A DNA stretch of 64,000 nucleotides from JAIBJN01 sp963775625 (lineage in GTDB: Bacteria > Actinomycetota > Thermoleophilia > Gaiellales > Gaiellaceae): contig CAVZJM010000016.1 of NCBI GenBank assembly GCA_963775625.1, positions 62,001 to 126,000 on the forward strand, given 5' to 3'. The notes beneath the pieces are model-generated. The model saw only the letters and a list, made by a program, of their open reading frames with translations. It was not told the origin of the DNA and made no database searches. Position 1 is the first letter of the stretch. Each line of letters begins with the position of its first letter. Of this stretch, positions 53,419-62,028 are shown piece after piece. A program made the translations under genes and the position numbers.

Positions 53419-53430
53419 GGGCTGCCTTAC
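53415..53430 (+). promoter_or_regulatory. GTAAGG-GCTG-CCTTAC palindrome before the Suc/Fer gene
   Basis: Six-base arms spanning the stop of the carboxylase gene and lying 20 bp before the GTG of the Suc/Fer gene. It could be a small terminator or an operator. The TAAGG/CCTTA arms faintly recall IdeR/DtxR iron boxes, and the next gene encodes a likely iron-sulfur protein, but the match is incomplete. Confidence 0.3.
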
Positions 53431-53450
53431 ATCTCGGCTACGCTACGTTC

Positions 53451-54377
53451 GTGGCGGTGAGCGCGCAGCCGAGACCGAGCAGTCGCAGCCGTGCGCTCTG
53501 CGCGGCCGTCTCGAGCGCGAGCGCCGAGCCGCTCGGCGCGACGGCGAGCCGGATCGACAGCTGGATCCTGCTCGAGTACCGCGGGATGTGGGACCGAGAC
53601 GTGCTCGGCGGCAGCCTCCTCTCGGACGGTCTGAAGGCGCACGTGAGAAACCAGCTGCAAGCGTTGGGCCCGTCCCGGCTCCTGTTCGTCAAGAAGCCCG
53701 AGCGTCGAGCGAACGCACGGCGGCGAGTCTGGTTCGGGACGTCCAGGCCGGGCGCGGAGCGCTTCTTCCAGCTCGAGGTCGACCACCTCAACGACCTCAC
53801 CGGCTTCGACTTCGCCGCCGCGCTGGCCGGCGACGAGCCGCCGGGCGTTCCTCTCGACCACCCGCTGCTCGTCGTCTGCACCCACGGCAAGCGCGACCGC
53901 TGCTGTGCGAAGAACGGACGACCGATCTACGACGCGCTGCGGCGGGAGACGGAGACGGGGCGGGTCTGGCAGTCGACGCATGTCGGCGGCGACCGCTTCG
54001 CCGGCAACGTCGTCGTCTTCCCGCAGGCTCTGTACTACGGACGGGTCGAGCCCGGTGACGCCGCCGCGCTGCTTCGAGCGCACGCCGAGGGCAAGATCGC
54101 GCCGGACCGTTACCGGGGTCGCGCCGCGTACAGCTTCCAGGTGCAAGCCGCGGAGCAGAGCATCCGCGAGGCCGAGGGCCTGCTCGGCATCGACGACCTC
54201 GCCCTCGTGGGCTGCCGGCTCACGGGCGAGGACGCCTGGCGCGTCCGCTTCCGGACCGCCGACGGCCGCCTCCACGCGGTCGACGTGATCGCCGAGCTTG
54301 CCGACGAGCCGGTCTTCCTCACGTGCGGTGCTGCGGAGCCGAGTCGCCCTCGCCGCTTCGTCGCCAGGATCAGATAA
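53451..54377 (+). CDS. Sucrase/ferredoxin-like (thioredoxin-like [2Fe-2S]) family protein
   Basis: 308 residues of the Suc_Fer-like family related to yeast Apd1/Aim32. The Cys-rich signature VCTHGKRDRCCAKNGRPIYD and STHVGGDRFAGNVVVFPQAL are the family motifs that carry cluster ligands (Cys and His; the second His of Apd1 is Asp here, common in bacterial members). N-terminal half EVDHLNDLTGFDF is also typical. GTG start at 53451. Its end overlaps the convergent JmjC gene by 8 bases. Possible redox partner, function unknown. Confidence 0.85.
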   Translation: MAVSAQPRPSSRSRALCAAVSSASAEPLGATASRIDSWILLEYRGMWDRDVLGGSLLSDGLKAHVRNQLQALGPSRLLFVKKPERRANARRRVWFGTSRPGAERFFQLEVDHLNDLTGFDFAAALAGDEPPGVPLDHPLLVVCTHGKRDRCCAKNGRPIYDALRRETETGRVWQSTHVGGDRFAGNVVVFPQALYYGRVEPGDAAALLRAHAEGKIAPDRYRGRAAYSFQVQAAEQSIREAEGLLGIDDLALVGCRLTGEDAWRVRFRTADGRLHAVDVIAELADEPVFLTCGAAEPSRPRRFVARIR

Positions 54378-55528
54378 CCCGCAGGAAGCCCTCGCGGACG
54401 AGGCGCCGGACGAGGACGAGCCGGCCCGCGTCGTCGAGGTCGCCCGGGAGCTCGGCCGGGATGAAGGGCTCGTCGGCCTCGAAGCACGCGAACACCTCGG
54501 CCCGGGCGTGCTCCGGGAAGCGGAGCTCCCGGCCCTCGAAGACGAGCCCGACGCCGGCATCGTCCTCCTCGAGATCCGCGATCACGGTGCCGCGGCGCTC
54601 CACCGGGGTGTCGACGCCGAGCCGCTGGAGGGCCCGGAGCTGGGTCAGCCCGTCCTCGCGGATCGGCCGGCGCGTGTCGAGGAAGCGCCGGCGCCGGCGC
54701 CGCTCCACCTCCTCTGGCGCCAGCTGCGCCCGCAGCCGCTCCGCCAGCTCGTCCCCCTCGGGGCCGTCGCGCTCGACACCGCGCCGGAGGTCGGCGTCGC
54801 CCTCCAGCGGCTGCAGCGCCGCCCTGGCCGCGTCGACCCACGTGTAGGCGTTGATCCCGATCGTGAGGTGGAGCGAGTCGGTGTCCGACGTCTCCGCCTG
54901 GTGAAGCCAGCCGCGCGGGAGGTAGAGCGTGTCCCCCGCGCGGAGGACGATGTCGTCCGTCGGCTCGCCCTCGTCGCCGAGGGACTTCGAGTAGCGCTGG
55001 TGCTTGAGCGGGAGCTCGAGGAGCGGGTCGTACAGGAGCCAGCGCTTCGCGCCGGCGATCTGGAGGACGAGCACGTCGTGCGTGTCGTGGTGCACGGCGA
55101 AGCCCTGCGAGCCCCGCGGGGTGGAGTAGGAGTTGGCCTGCACGCCCAGGCCGAGGGCGTCCTCGAGCAGCCGGCAGAAGACCGCCAGAGGGTGCCAGTT
55201 GACGTGCAGCGCCTGCAGGACGATGGTGGCGCCGGCCTCCCACTCGGCGAGAACTCGCTCCACCTGCGCGGTCTTCGTGAAGGCAGGCCGCCAGCGGACG
55301 TCTGCCGTGTAGGAGCCCACGTCGAGCTGCCCGCCCTCGCGGACGAGCCGGAAGGCCGGGTAGCGAATCCCGGTGGAGCAGACCAGCCGCTCGACGTCGC
55401 CCTCGGAGAGGAGGTCGTCGAACCGGCCGGGCTGATCGCGGGAGACGACGAGAGGCCGCTGCTCCCAGTGCTCCGCGAAGAACGTGTCGTCGGAGACGGG
55501 CTCGAGGCAGCGCGCGAGCGCGGCCCCG
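54370..55528 (-). CDS. JmjC/cupin-4 2-oxoglutarate Fe(II) oxygenase (ROX-like)
   Basis: About 385 residues. N-terminal TFFAEHWEQRPLVVSRDQPG is the classic opening of bacterial YcfD/RoxA and MINA53/NO66 proteins; the cupin has iron ligands in FAVHHDTHDVLVLQIAGAKR (HxD) and LPRGWLHQAETSDTDSLHL (His); the winged-helix-like C-terminal region follows (RPIREDGLTQLRALQRL). Family members hydroxylate ribosomal proteins. No ATG/GTG/TTG precedes the conserved N-terminus: the first GTG (55320) would delete about 70 conserved residues. The frame is open back to the Asp-rich peptide gene that ends at 55529. Confidence 0.85.
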
Positions 55529-55705
55529 CTACGCGTCCGTGTCGTCGGCGTCTGCGTCGGTCGCGTCCGTGTCGGCGTCGTCGGCGTCCGTGTCGGTCGC
55601 GTCGCCGTCGGTCGTGTCGGTGTCGTCGCCGTCCGCGTCGGCCTGCGGATCGAGGCGCCCGCCCTCGCCGATCGTGCGAATGTCGTTGTCGTTGAGCGTG
55701 CTCAT
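55529..55705 (-). CDS. Asp/Thr-rich 58-residue peptide
   Basis: ATG 55705 has AGGAGG five bases upstream, the best Shine-Dalgarno in this region. Residues 1-20 (MSTLNDNDIRTIGEGGRLDP) are ordinary; residues 21-58 consist almost only of Asp, Ala, Thr and Gly in DA/DT/DG steps, giving 21 Asp and 10 Thr in total. There are no Cys, Lys or aromatic residues. The TAG stop directly precedes the JmjC oxygenase frame. It may be a modified-peptide precursor, a metal-binding buffer peptide or an acidic partner; none is shown. Confidence 0.6.
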   Translation of the reverse strand: MSTLNDNDIRTIGEGGRLDPQADADGDDTDTTDGDATDTDADDADTDATDADADDTDA

Positions 55706-55722
55706 GCCTACCTCCTCTGAGG

Positions 55723-55736
55723 GTTCGGACCCGAAC
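55723..55736 (-). promoter_or_regulatory. GTTCGG-AC-CCGAAC palindrome upstream of the Asp-rich peptide
   Basis: Perfect 6-bp dyad starting 6 bp upstream of the AGGAGG. Suited to an operator or a 5-prime leader hairpin controlling the peptide and oxygenase genes. The order of half-sites is opposite to the GAAC-N4-GTTC SOS box. Confidence 0.35.
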
Positions 55737-55799
55737 GCTACTAGCTAGGACGTGAGCTCGGCGAGGATCTCGCCCAGGGTCTCGACAGCAGGCGGTCGC

Positions 55800-56393
55800 T
55801 CAATCGGCGGCGCAGACCGGGGCGTCGAGACGAACCATGGCCGCGTCGCGCTGCTGGCGGAGCAGCTCGACGGCCTCGGCCTTCGCCTCGAAGCTGTCGC
55901 GGTCGCCTGCGCGGCGAGCGACGAGGGCGTCGTCGGCGAGGTCGATCATGCTCTGGTCGAGCGCGATGGCACGGACTGCGCCCTGCCGGAAGAGCCTCGG
56001 AGGCGTCAGCTCCTCGAAGTTCGCGGCATAGTCGGCCTGGATCGCCCGCCACCCGCGGAGCCGGGCAACCTGGTCGGCCTCGGCCACGCGGGTCTCGAAG
56101 TTCTGGAGGCGCTCGTTGCGCTCGGCGCAGAGCTCGCTCAGGTCGAGGATGTAGCGGCGCTCGGCGACGGTGCGCTTCGCGGCCTGCGGCGCATGCGTGC
56201 TGCCGGCCTCGATGCGGGCCGCGAACTCGGCCGCATCCCGGGGAGGCGATTCGAAGAGCGTGCTCCCGAGCGCGACAGCGCCGCCGAGGGTGACGGCGAT
56301 GAGGGCCAGGATCACAGCGGCCTTGGCGAGCGTCTGCGCGAGTCTCACGGGTTGTCCCCAGCCCTGCATCGCCCGTTCGCGCGCCGGACTCAT
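55800..56393 (-). CDS. Single-pass membrane protein with helical extracytoplasmic domain
   Basis: Not recognised. 197 residues from ATG 56393, or 189 from ATG 56369. One hydrophobic helix (LAKAAVILALIAVTLGGAVAL, about 22-42), then a mostly helical domain (ERRYILDLSELCAERNERLQ, ADALVARRAGDRDSFEAKAE-like). The two Cys in ELCAERN and APVCAAD could form a disulfide outside the cell. No strong ribosome site for either start. Divergent from sucC with repeat copy 7 between them. Confidence 0.6.
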   Translation of the reverse strand: MSPARERAMQGWGQPVRLAQTLAKAAVILALIAVTLGGAVALGSTLFESPPRDAAEFAARIEAGSTHAPQAAKRTVAERRYILDLSELCAERNERLQNFETRVAEADQVARLRGWRAIQADYAANFEELTPPRLFRQGAVRAIALDQSMIDLADDALVARRAGDRDSFEAKAEAVELLRQQRDAAMVRLDAPVCAAD

Positions 56394-56417
56394 CGTCAGA
56401 ACGAGTGATTGAACCTT

Positions 56418-56585
56418 CAGAGCTCCTAACGCAATGAGGAGCGATGCCGCCTGGCCGCGCTGAGCGGCCCGAGGCGGCGTCCTCGGTCGCGCCCATACCT
56501 CTGCGGTATGAGCGCTCCCTGCGTCCTTGCCTCGAACCACCCATCACACCCAGACGGCGGGCCATCATTCCGCTAGGAGCTCTTG
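56418..56585 (+). repeat. Structured ~168 bp repeat, copy 7
   Basis: Arms CAGAGCTCCTAACGCAATGA and TCATTCCGCTAGGAGCTCTTG. The central hairpin is CATACC-TCTGC-GGTATG: four of six pairs differ from CGTAGC/GCTACG, with both strands changed together. The inner stem reads GCCTGG / CCAGAC-type instead of CCGGG/CCCGG. Located between divergent genes just upstream of sucC, so it may overlap the sucC promoter. Confidence 0.85.
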
Positions 56586-56605
56586 GAGTAGACTCGCGCC
56601 CGGCC

Positions 56606-57745
56606 GTGGATCTCTACGAGTACCAGGGGAAGCAGCTCTTCGCGCGTGCCGGCATCCCGGTGTCCGAGGGCCGTCTGGCGACGACTCCGGCCGAGGCCCT
56701 GGAGGCCGCGGAGGAGCTCGGCGGGCCCGTCGTGGTCAAGGCGCAGGTGCTCGTCGGCGGCCGCGGCAAGGCCGGCGGCATCAAGCTCGCCGACACTCCG
56801 GCCGAGGCCGAGTCCCACGCCGCGGCGATCCTCGGCATGGACATCCGCGGGCACGTTGTCCGGCGGCTGTGGATCGAGCGCGCGTCGGACATCGCCAAGG
56901 AGTACTACCTCTCGTGCACGTTCGACCGCGGCGAGAAGAAGCCACTCTTCATGCTGACGACGGAGGGCGGTATCGACATCGAGGAGGTCGCGGAGAAGCA
57001 CCCCGAGGCGCTCGCGCGCCTCCACGTCGACCCGCTCGTCGGCTCGCAGCCGTGGCAGGGGCGCTGGCTCGTCTTCACCGCCGGCATCGACGACCCGGGC
57101 GAGCAGAAGCAGGTCGCGGCGATCGTCGAGAAGCTCTACGAGGCGTTCGTCGGCTTCGACGCGATGCTCTGCGAGGTGAACCCGCTGATCGTCACGCCGG
57201 CGGGCGAGGTGAAGGCGCTCGACTCGAAGTTCACCGTCGACGACAACGCGCTCTTCCGCCATCCCGACGTGGCCGAGATGCGTGACGTCGAGGCCGCCGA
57301 CCCCCGCGAGCGGCTCGCGCGCGAGAAGGGTGTCATCTACGTGAAGCTGGACGGCGAGATCGGGATCCTCGGCAACGGGGCCGGCCTCGTCATGGGCACG
57401 CTGGACGTGATCGACCAGGTAGGGGGCCGCCCGGCCAACTTCTGCGACCTAGGCGGCGGAGGCGACGCGCAAGGCGTCATCGACGCGCTCGAGGTGATCA
57501 CGTCGGACGAGCAGGTGGAGGCGATCCTCTTCAACATCTTCGGCGGGATCACGCGCTGCGACGAGGTCGCCCGCGGCATCCTCGCGGCCCTCGGCCAGAT
57601 GGAGATCGAGCTCCCGGTCGTCGTGAGGCTCGACGGCACCAACGCGGAGGAGGGCAGGCGGATGCTGAACGAGGCCGCCCCGCCCAACGTATACGTCGAG
57701 GACACCATGCTCTCGGCTGCGGAGCGCGTGGTGTCGCTCCGGTGA
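56606..57745 (+). CDS. sucC: Succinyl-CoA synthetase (ADP-forming) beta subunit
   Basis: 379 residues from GTG 56606 (VDLYEYQGKQLFARAGIPVS). ATP-grasp features VVKAQVLVGGRGKAGGIKLA and CEVNPLIVTPAGEVKALDSK, and the CoA-ligase part NIFGGITRCDEVARGI are intact. Works with SucD to convert succinyl-CoA to succinate with nucleotide formation. 13 bp separate it from sucD. Confidence 0.96.
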   Translation: MDLYEYQGKQLFARAGIPVSEGRLATTPAEALEAAEELGGPVVVKAQVLVGGRGKAGGIKLADTPAEAESHAAAILGMDIRGHVVRRLWIERASDIAKEYYLSCTFDRGEKKPLFMLTTEGGIDIEEVAEKHPEALARLHVDPLVGSQPWQGRWLVFTAGIDDPGEQKQVAAIVEKLYEAFVGFDAMLCEVNPLIVTPAGEVKALDSKFTVDDNALFRHPDVAEMRDVEAADPRERLAREKGVIYVKLDGEIGILGNGAGLVMGTLDVIDQVGGRPANFCDLGGGGDAQGVIDALEVITSDEQVEAILFNIFGGITRCDEVARGILAALGQMEIELPVVVRLDGTNAEEGRRMLNEAAPPNVYVEDTMLSAAERVVSLR

Positions 57746-57758
57746 GGCAGGCTCCCTA

Positions 57759-58637
57759 GTGGCGATCGTCGTCGACCGCGACACGCGCCTGGTCGTCCAG
57801 GGGATCACCGGGCGCGAGGGCTCCTTCCATGCGACCCGGAACCTCCGCTACGGCACGAACGTCGTCGCCGGGGTCACCCCGGGCAAGGGCGGCGAGAGCG
57901 TCGAGGGGATCCCGGTCTTCGACACCGTTCGGGGCGCCGTCGCCGAGGCCGGCCCGAACACGGCCATGGTGTTCGTCCCGGCTCGGTTCGCCGCCGACGC
58001 GATCTACGAGGCCGTCGACGCGGGAATCGAGACCGTCATCTGCATCACGGAGGGCATCCCCGCCCACGACATGCTCCGCGTCTACAACTACGTGCGCCCT
58101 CGCGGGGTCACGCTGGTGGGCCCGAACTGCCCCGGCGTCCTCTCCCCCGGCAAGGCGAACGTGGGGATCATCCCCGCCGAGATCTTCAGCGAGGGCCCGG
58201 TGGGCCTCGTCTCCCGATCCGGCACGCTCACGTACCAGATCGGGCACGAATTGACGCAGTTGGGAATCGGCCAGTCCACTATCGTGGGTATCGGGGGGGA
58301 CCCCGTCGTCGGGTCGTCGTTCATCGACGTCCTCGCCCGCTTCGAGACGGATCCCGAGACCGAGATCGTCGTCATGGTCGGCGAGATCGGCGGCTCCGAG
58401 GAGGAGAAGGCTGCCGAGTTCATCGGCGCCGAGATGACCAAGCCGGTCGTCGCCTACATCGCCGGCTTCACGGCGCCGCCGGGCAAGACGATGGGCCACG
58501 CGGGCGCGATCATCTCCGGGAGCGCCGGCACGGCGCAGGCGAAGAAGCAAGCCCTCGAGGCCCGGGGCGTCCGCGTGGGGACGAACCCGACCGAGGTCGC
58601 CCGCCTGGCGGCCGAGGTCGCCGGCGTTCTCGACTAG
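57759..58637 (+). CDS. sucD: Succinyl-CoA synthetase alpha subunit
   Basis: 292 residues from GTG 57759. CoA-binding fold TRLVVQGITGREGSFHATRN, GPNCPGVLSPGKANVGIIP, and the phosphorylated His247 in PPGKTMGHAGAIISG. Full length. Partner of sucC directly upstream. Confidence 0.96.
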   Translation: MAIVVDRDTRLVVQGITGREGSFHATRNLRYGTNVVAGVTPGKGGESVEGIPVFDTVRGAVAEAGPNTAMVFVPARFAADAIYEAVDAGIETVICITEGIPAHDMLRVYNYVRPRGVTLVGPNCPGVLSPGKANVGIIPAEIFSEGPVGLVSRSGTLTYQIGHELTQLGIGQSTIVGIGGDPVVGSSFIDVLARFETDPETEIVVMVGEIGGSEEEKAAEFIGAEMTKPVVAYIAGFTAPPGKTMGHAGAIISGSAGTAQAKKQALEARGVRVGTNPTEVARLAAEVAGVLD

Positions 58638-58657
58638 CCCCGCCGTCCGCGCTCAAG

Positions 58658-58984
58658 GTGGGCGGGCTCGCAGCCGACGTCATGGGCATGGCTCAGGGCG
58701 AAAACCTGCGGCGGGACGTGCGCTACCGGATCGGTCGCTGGCTCGGAACGACGATGCCGTCCGGCATCTTCGGCGTCCTCCTCCTCGGGAGCGTCGGCTT
58801 TCCCCTCGCCACCTGGTTGGAATGGCTCAGGGGCGGCCTGGACGAGCCGCTCGGGGTCGAGATCGCCATGCTGCTCGCCTGGCTGCTCTGCGCCCTGCTC
58901 GCCTACACCTGGTGGTTCTCCGCCCGGCAGGGGCTCGCGGAGCCGCGCGGCGCGGCCGACTCGCCCCGCCGCGGCCGTCAGTAG
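58658..58984 (+). CDS. Small two-helix membrane protein (~108 aa)
   Basis: Not recognised. GTG 58658 or the ATG at 58682 may be the start. Two hydrophobic segments: GIFGVLLLGSVGFPLATWL and IAMLLAWLLCALLAYTWWF, with a basic N-terminal part (LRRDVRYRIGRWLG) and basic C-terminal tail. 20 bp after sucD and 9 bp before the aminotransferase, so probably in the same transcript. Confidence 0.6.
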   Translation: MGGLAADVMGMAQGENLRRDVRYRIGRWLGTTMPSGIFGVLLLGSVGFPLATWLEWLRGGLDEPLGVEIAMLLAWLLCALLAYTWWFSARQGLAEPRGAADSPRRGRQ

Positions 58985-58993
58985 ACTCGTTCC

Positions 58994-60094
58994 ATGAGCG
59001 TCATCTCCTTCGCCCGGGGCTTCCCGGGCCCCGATCTGCTTCCGATCGACGAGTTCGGCGACTGCGCCAAGGCGGCGCTCGCGCGTGACGGCGCGACCGC
59101 CCTCAACTACGGCCCGCCGCTCGGCTACCTGCCGCTGCGCGAATGGATCGCCGACCGCCACGGCGTCGACGTCGCGCGCGTCATGATCACGAACGGGTCG
59201 CTCCAGGCCTTCAGCTTCATCGCCCGGCACCACGTCCAGGCAGGCGCGAGGGTGTTCGTGGAGGCTCCGTGCTACGACCGCTCGCTCCAGATCCTGCGCC
59301 GCCTCGGCGCCGACGTCGAGTCCGTGCCGCTCTCCGACGACGGCCTCGACATCGACGCCCTCGAGCAGGCGCTCGCGGAGACGGACGGGCCGCGCCTCGT
59401 CTACACGATTCCGACCTTTCAGAACCCGAGCGGCCGCACCCTCTCGGAGCCGAACCGTCACCGGCTCGTCGAGGTGGCCCGCGCCCACGGCGCCGTCATC
59501 CTCGAGGACGACCCCTACGGCCTCCTCCGCTTCGGGGGCGAGGGCCTGCCGCGCCTCTTCGAGCTCGCCGGCGGCGAGGGCGCCATGCTCCTGTCCTCCT
59601 TCTCGAAGACGGTCGCGCCCGGCATCCGGGTCGGCTTCGCCATCCTCCCCGAAGAGCTCATGGGCGCGATGCAGACGCTCATCCTCGAGAACTACGTCTC
59701 GCCCGTGATGTTCGTCGAGGCGACGCTCTACGAGTTCGTCTCGCGGGGGCGTTTCGACCCCAACATCGAGTCGATCCAGGAGGCTCTCCACGTTCGCCGC
59801 GACGCGATGATCTCGGCGCTTGCGCGCGAGATGCCCGAAGGAACGACGTGGAACGAGCCGAACGGCGGCTACTTCCTCTGGGTCGATCTCCCCGACGGCC
59901 TCAGCGCGGAGGGCCTGCTCGCCCAGGCCGACGAGGTGGGCGTCGCCTTCATCAAGGGCCCCGACTTCTTCTTCCACGGCGGCGGGGAGTCGTCGCTTCG
60001 GCTCGCGTTCTCCTACGAGCGGCCGGAGGCGATCGACGAGGGCATCTCCCGCCTGGGACGGCTCGTGCGCGACGCGGTTGCCGTTCCGGCGTGA
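58994..60094 (+). CDS. PLP-dependent aminotransferase, LysN/2-aminoadipate type
   Basis: Fold-type I aminotransferase of 366 residues. ALNYGPPLGYLPLREWIADR, TIPTFQNPSGRTLSEPNR, ILEDDPYGLLRFGG, and PLP Lys205 in LSSFSKTVAPGIRVGF are characteristic of the 2-aminoadipate/aromatic-type family that also forms the C-terminal half of MocR regulators. No DNA-binding domain here. Substrate not fixed by sequence. GTGA overlap couples it to the cupin-TPR gene. Confidence 0.9.
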   Translation: MSVISFARGFPGPDLLPIDEFGDCAKAALARDGATALNYGPPLGYLPLREWIADRHGVDVARVMITNGSLQAFSFIARHHVQAGARVFVEAPCYDRSLQILRRLGADVESVPLSDDGLDIDALEQALAETDGPRLVYTIPTFQNPSGRTLSEPNRHRLVEVARAHGAVILEDDPYGLLRFGGEGLPRLFELAGGEGAMLLSSFSKTVAPGIRVGFAILPEELMGAMQTLILENYVSPVMFVEATLYEFVSRGRFDPNIESIQEALHVRRDAMISALAREMPEGTTWNEPNGGYFLWVDLPDGLSAEGLLAQADEVGVAFIKGPDFFFHGGGESSLRLAFSYERPEAIDEGISRLGRLVRDAVAVPA

Positions 60095-60723
60095 CCTCGC
60101 GGGCCTTCGAGACGGCACACCTCGACGAGCTCGACCGCTTCGGCGGAGAGTTCGACAGCATCCCGATCCGGATCCCGCTCGGCATCGCCGCCTTCGGCGT
60201 CAACGCCTACGGCGCGCGCGAAACCGGCGGCCAGGTGATCGAGGAGCACGACGAGCTCGGCGCCGGAGCGGGCCGCCACGAAGAGCTCTACCTCGTCCTC
60301 GCGGGCCGCGCTCGCTTCACCGTAGCCGGCGAGGAGCTCGACGCGCCCGAGGGGACGCTCGTCTTCGTGCGCGACCCGGCGACCCGCCGAGGCGCGACGG
60401 CGATCGAGCCCGACACCACCGTGCTCGTCGTCGGCGGCACGGTCGGGAAGGCGTTCGAGCCGTCTCCCTGGGAGTCCTGGCTCGAGGCGCTGCCCTTCTA
60501 CGAGTCGAAGGACTTCGAGGCGGCCGCGGCCGTACTGGAGCGAGCGCTCGCGGCCCACCCGGACAACCCGAACGTCCTCTACAACCTCGCCTGCTGCGAG
60601 GCCCTCGCGGGTCGGCGCGAGCAAGCCCTGGAGCACCTCACCCGGGCTTCAGAGGGCGACCCGCGCGTGCGCGAGTGGGCCGCCACCGACCCGGATCTCG
60701 ACTCGATCCGGGACGCGCTCTAG
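60091..60723 (+). CDS. Cupin domain fused to a TPR segment
   Basis: 210 residues; GTG 60091 overlaps the aminotransferase stop. Residues 25-115 form a cupin (ELGAGAGRHEELYLVLAGRA with HxE metal-type residues, EGTLVFVRDPATRRG). Residues 130-205 contain TPR helices (ESKDFEAAAAVLERALAAHP, NPNVLYNLACCEALAGRREQ). Cupin-TPR proteins of this type are found in actinobacteria, function unknown; coupling suggests action with the aminotransferase. Confidence 0.82.
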   Translation: MTSRAFETAHLDELDRFGGEFDSIPIRIPLGIAAFGVNAYGARETGGQVIEEHDELGAGAGRHEELYLVLAGRARFTVAGEELDAPEGTLVFVRDPATRRGATAIEPDTTVLVVGGTVGKAFEPSPWESWLEALPFYESKDFEAAAAVLERALAAHPDNPNVLYNLACCEALAGRREQALEHLTRASEGDPRVREWAATDPDLDSIRDAL

Positions 60724-60896
60724 GCTGCGGCGTGCGCCCGGAGCTGCGGGCGGGCGACGAGCCGTGCCTGGTCGGGCGGCTCCAGCCTGGCCGCCTTCGC
60801 CGACCTGAAAGTCGGGCAGGGCCCGTCCGCCAGAGCACAGAGTGCCTCCTGGCGGAAATAGCAGTCTTTGCAGGTGATTTGCCGCCGCTTCGCCAT
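60720..60896 (-). CDS. Four-Cys mini protein (58 aa)
   Basis: ATG 60896 gives MAKRRQITCKDCYFRQEALC, followed by ADGPCPTFR: a CxxC-x7-C-x6-C arrangement suggestive of a small zinc ribbon or iron-sulfur knot. The rest is Arg/Pro-rich. Its stop overlaps the convergent cupin-TPR gene by 4 bases. No Shine-Dalgarno of note. Real coding is supported by the ordered Cys pattern only. Confidence 0.55.
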   Translation of the reverse strand: MAKRRQITCKDCYFRQEALCALADGPCPTFRSAKAARLEPPDQARLVARPQLRAHAAA

Positions 60897-61007
60897 AGAT
60901 CCGGGGTCGCCCATCTTATGGCTGCACGTCGTTCGGGTTAAGCGTTGCCGCGACGAAAAACACGCAATTTCCGCAAGGTTCCGCTGGGTTGTTGACGGGA
61001 TGGAAAA

Positions 61008-62000
61008 CTACGAGGTCGTCAGCACGGACAACGCCTCGTCGAACGTCGAGACGGGAATCACCTCGAGATCCTCGACCGCGTCCCGCGCTTCCTCGAAGTT
61101 GGCGTCGGGCACCAGGAAGATGTCCGCGCCGGCGTCCCGCGCGCCGATCGCCTTCTGCTTGACGCCCCCGATCGGAAGCACGGTGCCGTCGAGCGCGAGC
61201 TCGCCCGTGGCGACGACCGTCCGCCCGCGGTCGAGGTCCTCCCCCAGCTCGTCGACGATGTCGAGGGCGAAGGCCAGCCCGGCCGACGGCCCGCCGATTC
61301 CGCCGGCGTCGATCTCGATGTCGAGCGGGAACTCGAAGTCCTCCGTGTCCTGAACCTCGACCCCCATCACCGCCCGCTCGGGCTCGTCCTGCGCAGCTCT
61401 CGTCCCGACGGTGAGCTTGGTCACGGGCTTCTCGTCGCGCCTCACGGTCAGGTCGACTTCCTCGCCGGGCGTCACTCCCACGAACGCGTCGCGGAGCTCC
61501 TCGGTCGTCTCGACCGCCTGGCCGTTCACGCTCACGATGACGTCGCCGACCTGCAGCAGGCCGTCGGCGGGTGCGCCGGGCACGACCAGCCTGACCTCGG
61601 CCCCGAGCGGAGTCACCTCGACGTCCCTGCCCAGGTGCCGCAGCGCCACCGTGATTGCAACGAGCTGCGAGCGCGACATGGCGTTGAGGCTCGAGGCGCG
61701 ACGCTGCTGGTCGCTCACGCCCTGGGGGTTCAGCACCTCCTCGGGAAGCAGCGACGCGCCCTCGTGGATGCCCGGGAAGATCCGCTCGAGCAGGCTCGCG
61801 CGGCCGACGCGGACATCGACCATGTAGATGCCGCTCCCGTCCTCGTCCCCGCCCTCGCCCGGAATCTCGACGAGCGGGTCGGTCGGGCGTGCCTCGTCGG
61901 GGAGGACGATGTAGTGATCCGACTGGATCCAGGTCAGGGCGAGCCCGACCAGGATCACGAGCAGGACGACCGAGAGCAGGATGCCCAGACGACGGCGCAT
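61008..62000 (-). CDS. Membrane-anchored PDZ and Lon-like (S16) protease, YlbL type
   Basis: 330 residues: one N-terminal helix (LGILLSVVLLVILVGLAL), a PDZ domain (about 125-200; GLLQVGDVIVSVNGQAVETT), and a Lon-type proteolytic domain with Ser239 in DAGGIGGPSAGLAFALDIVD and Lys281 in LPIGGVKQKAIGARDAG forming the Ser-Lys dyad. The catalytic part lies outside the membrane if the helix is a signal anchor. YlbL-like proteases act in envelope quality control. Confidence 0.92.
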   Translation of the reverse strand: MRRRLGILLSVVLLVILVGLALTWIQSDHYIVLPDEARPTDPLVEIPGEGGDEDGSGIYMVDVRVGRASLLERIFPGIHEGASLLPEEVLNPQGVSDQQRRASSLNAMSRSQLVAITVALRHLGRDVEVTPLGAEVRLVVPGAPADGLLQVGDVIVSVNGQAVETTEELRDAFVGVTPGEEVDLTVRRDEKPVTKLTVGTRAAQDEPERAVMGVEVQDTEDFEFPLDIEIDAGGIGGPSAGLAFALDIVDELGEDLDRGRTVVATGELALDGTVLPIGGVKQKAIGARDAGADIFLVPDANFEEARDAVEDLEVIPVSTFDEALSVLTTS

Positions 62001-62028
62001 CCAGCGATCGTAGCCCCGCGGTTTCCGG

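Noticed and set aside
55529..55705. The Asp-rich peptide as a mere low-complexity artefact
   Set aside because: Rejected as sole explanation because of the ideal Shine-Dalgarno, the non-repetitive 20-residue N-terminus and the upstream dyad, although artefact remains possible.
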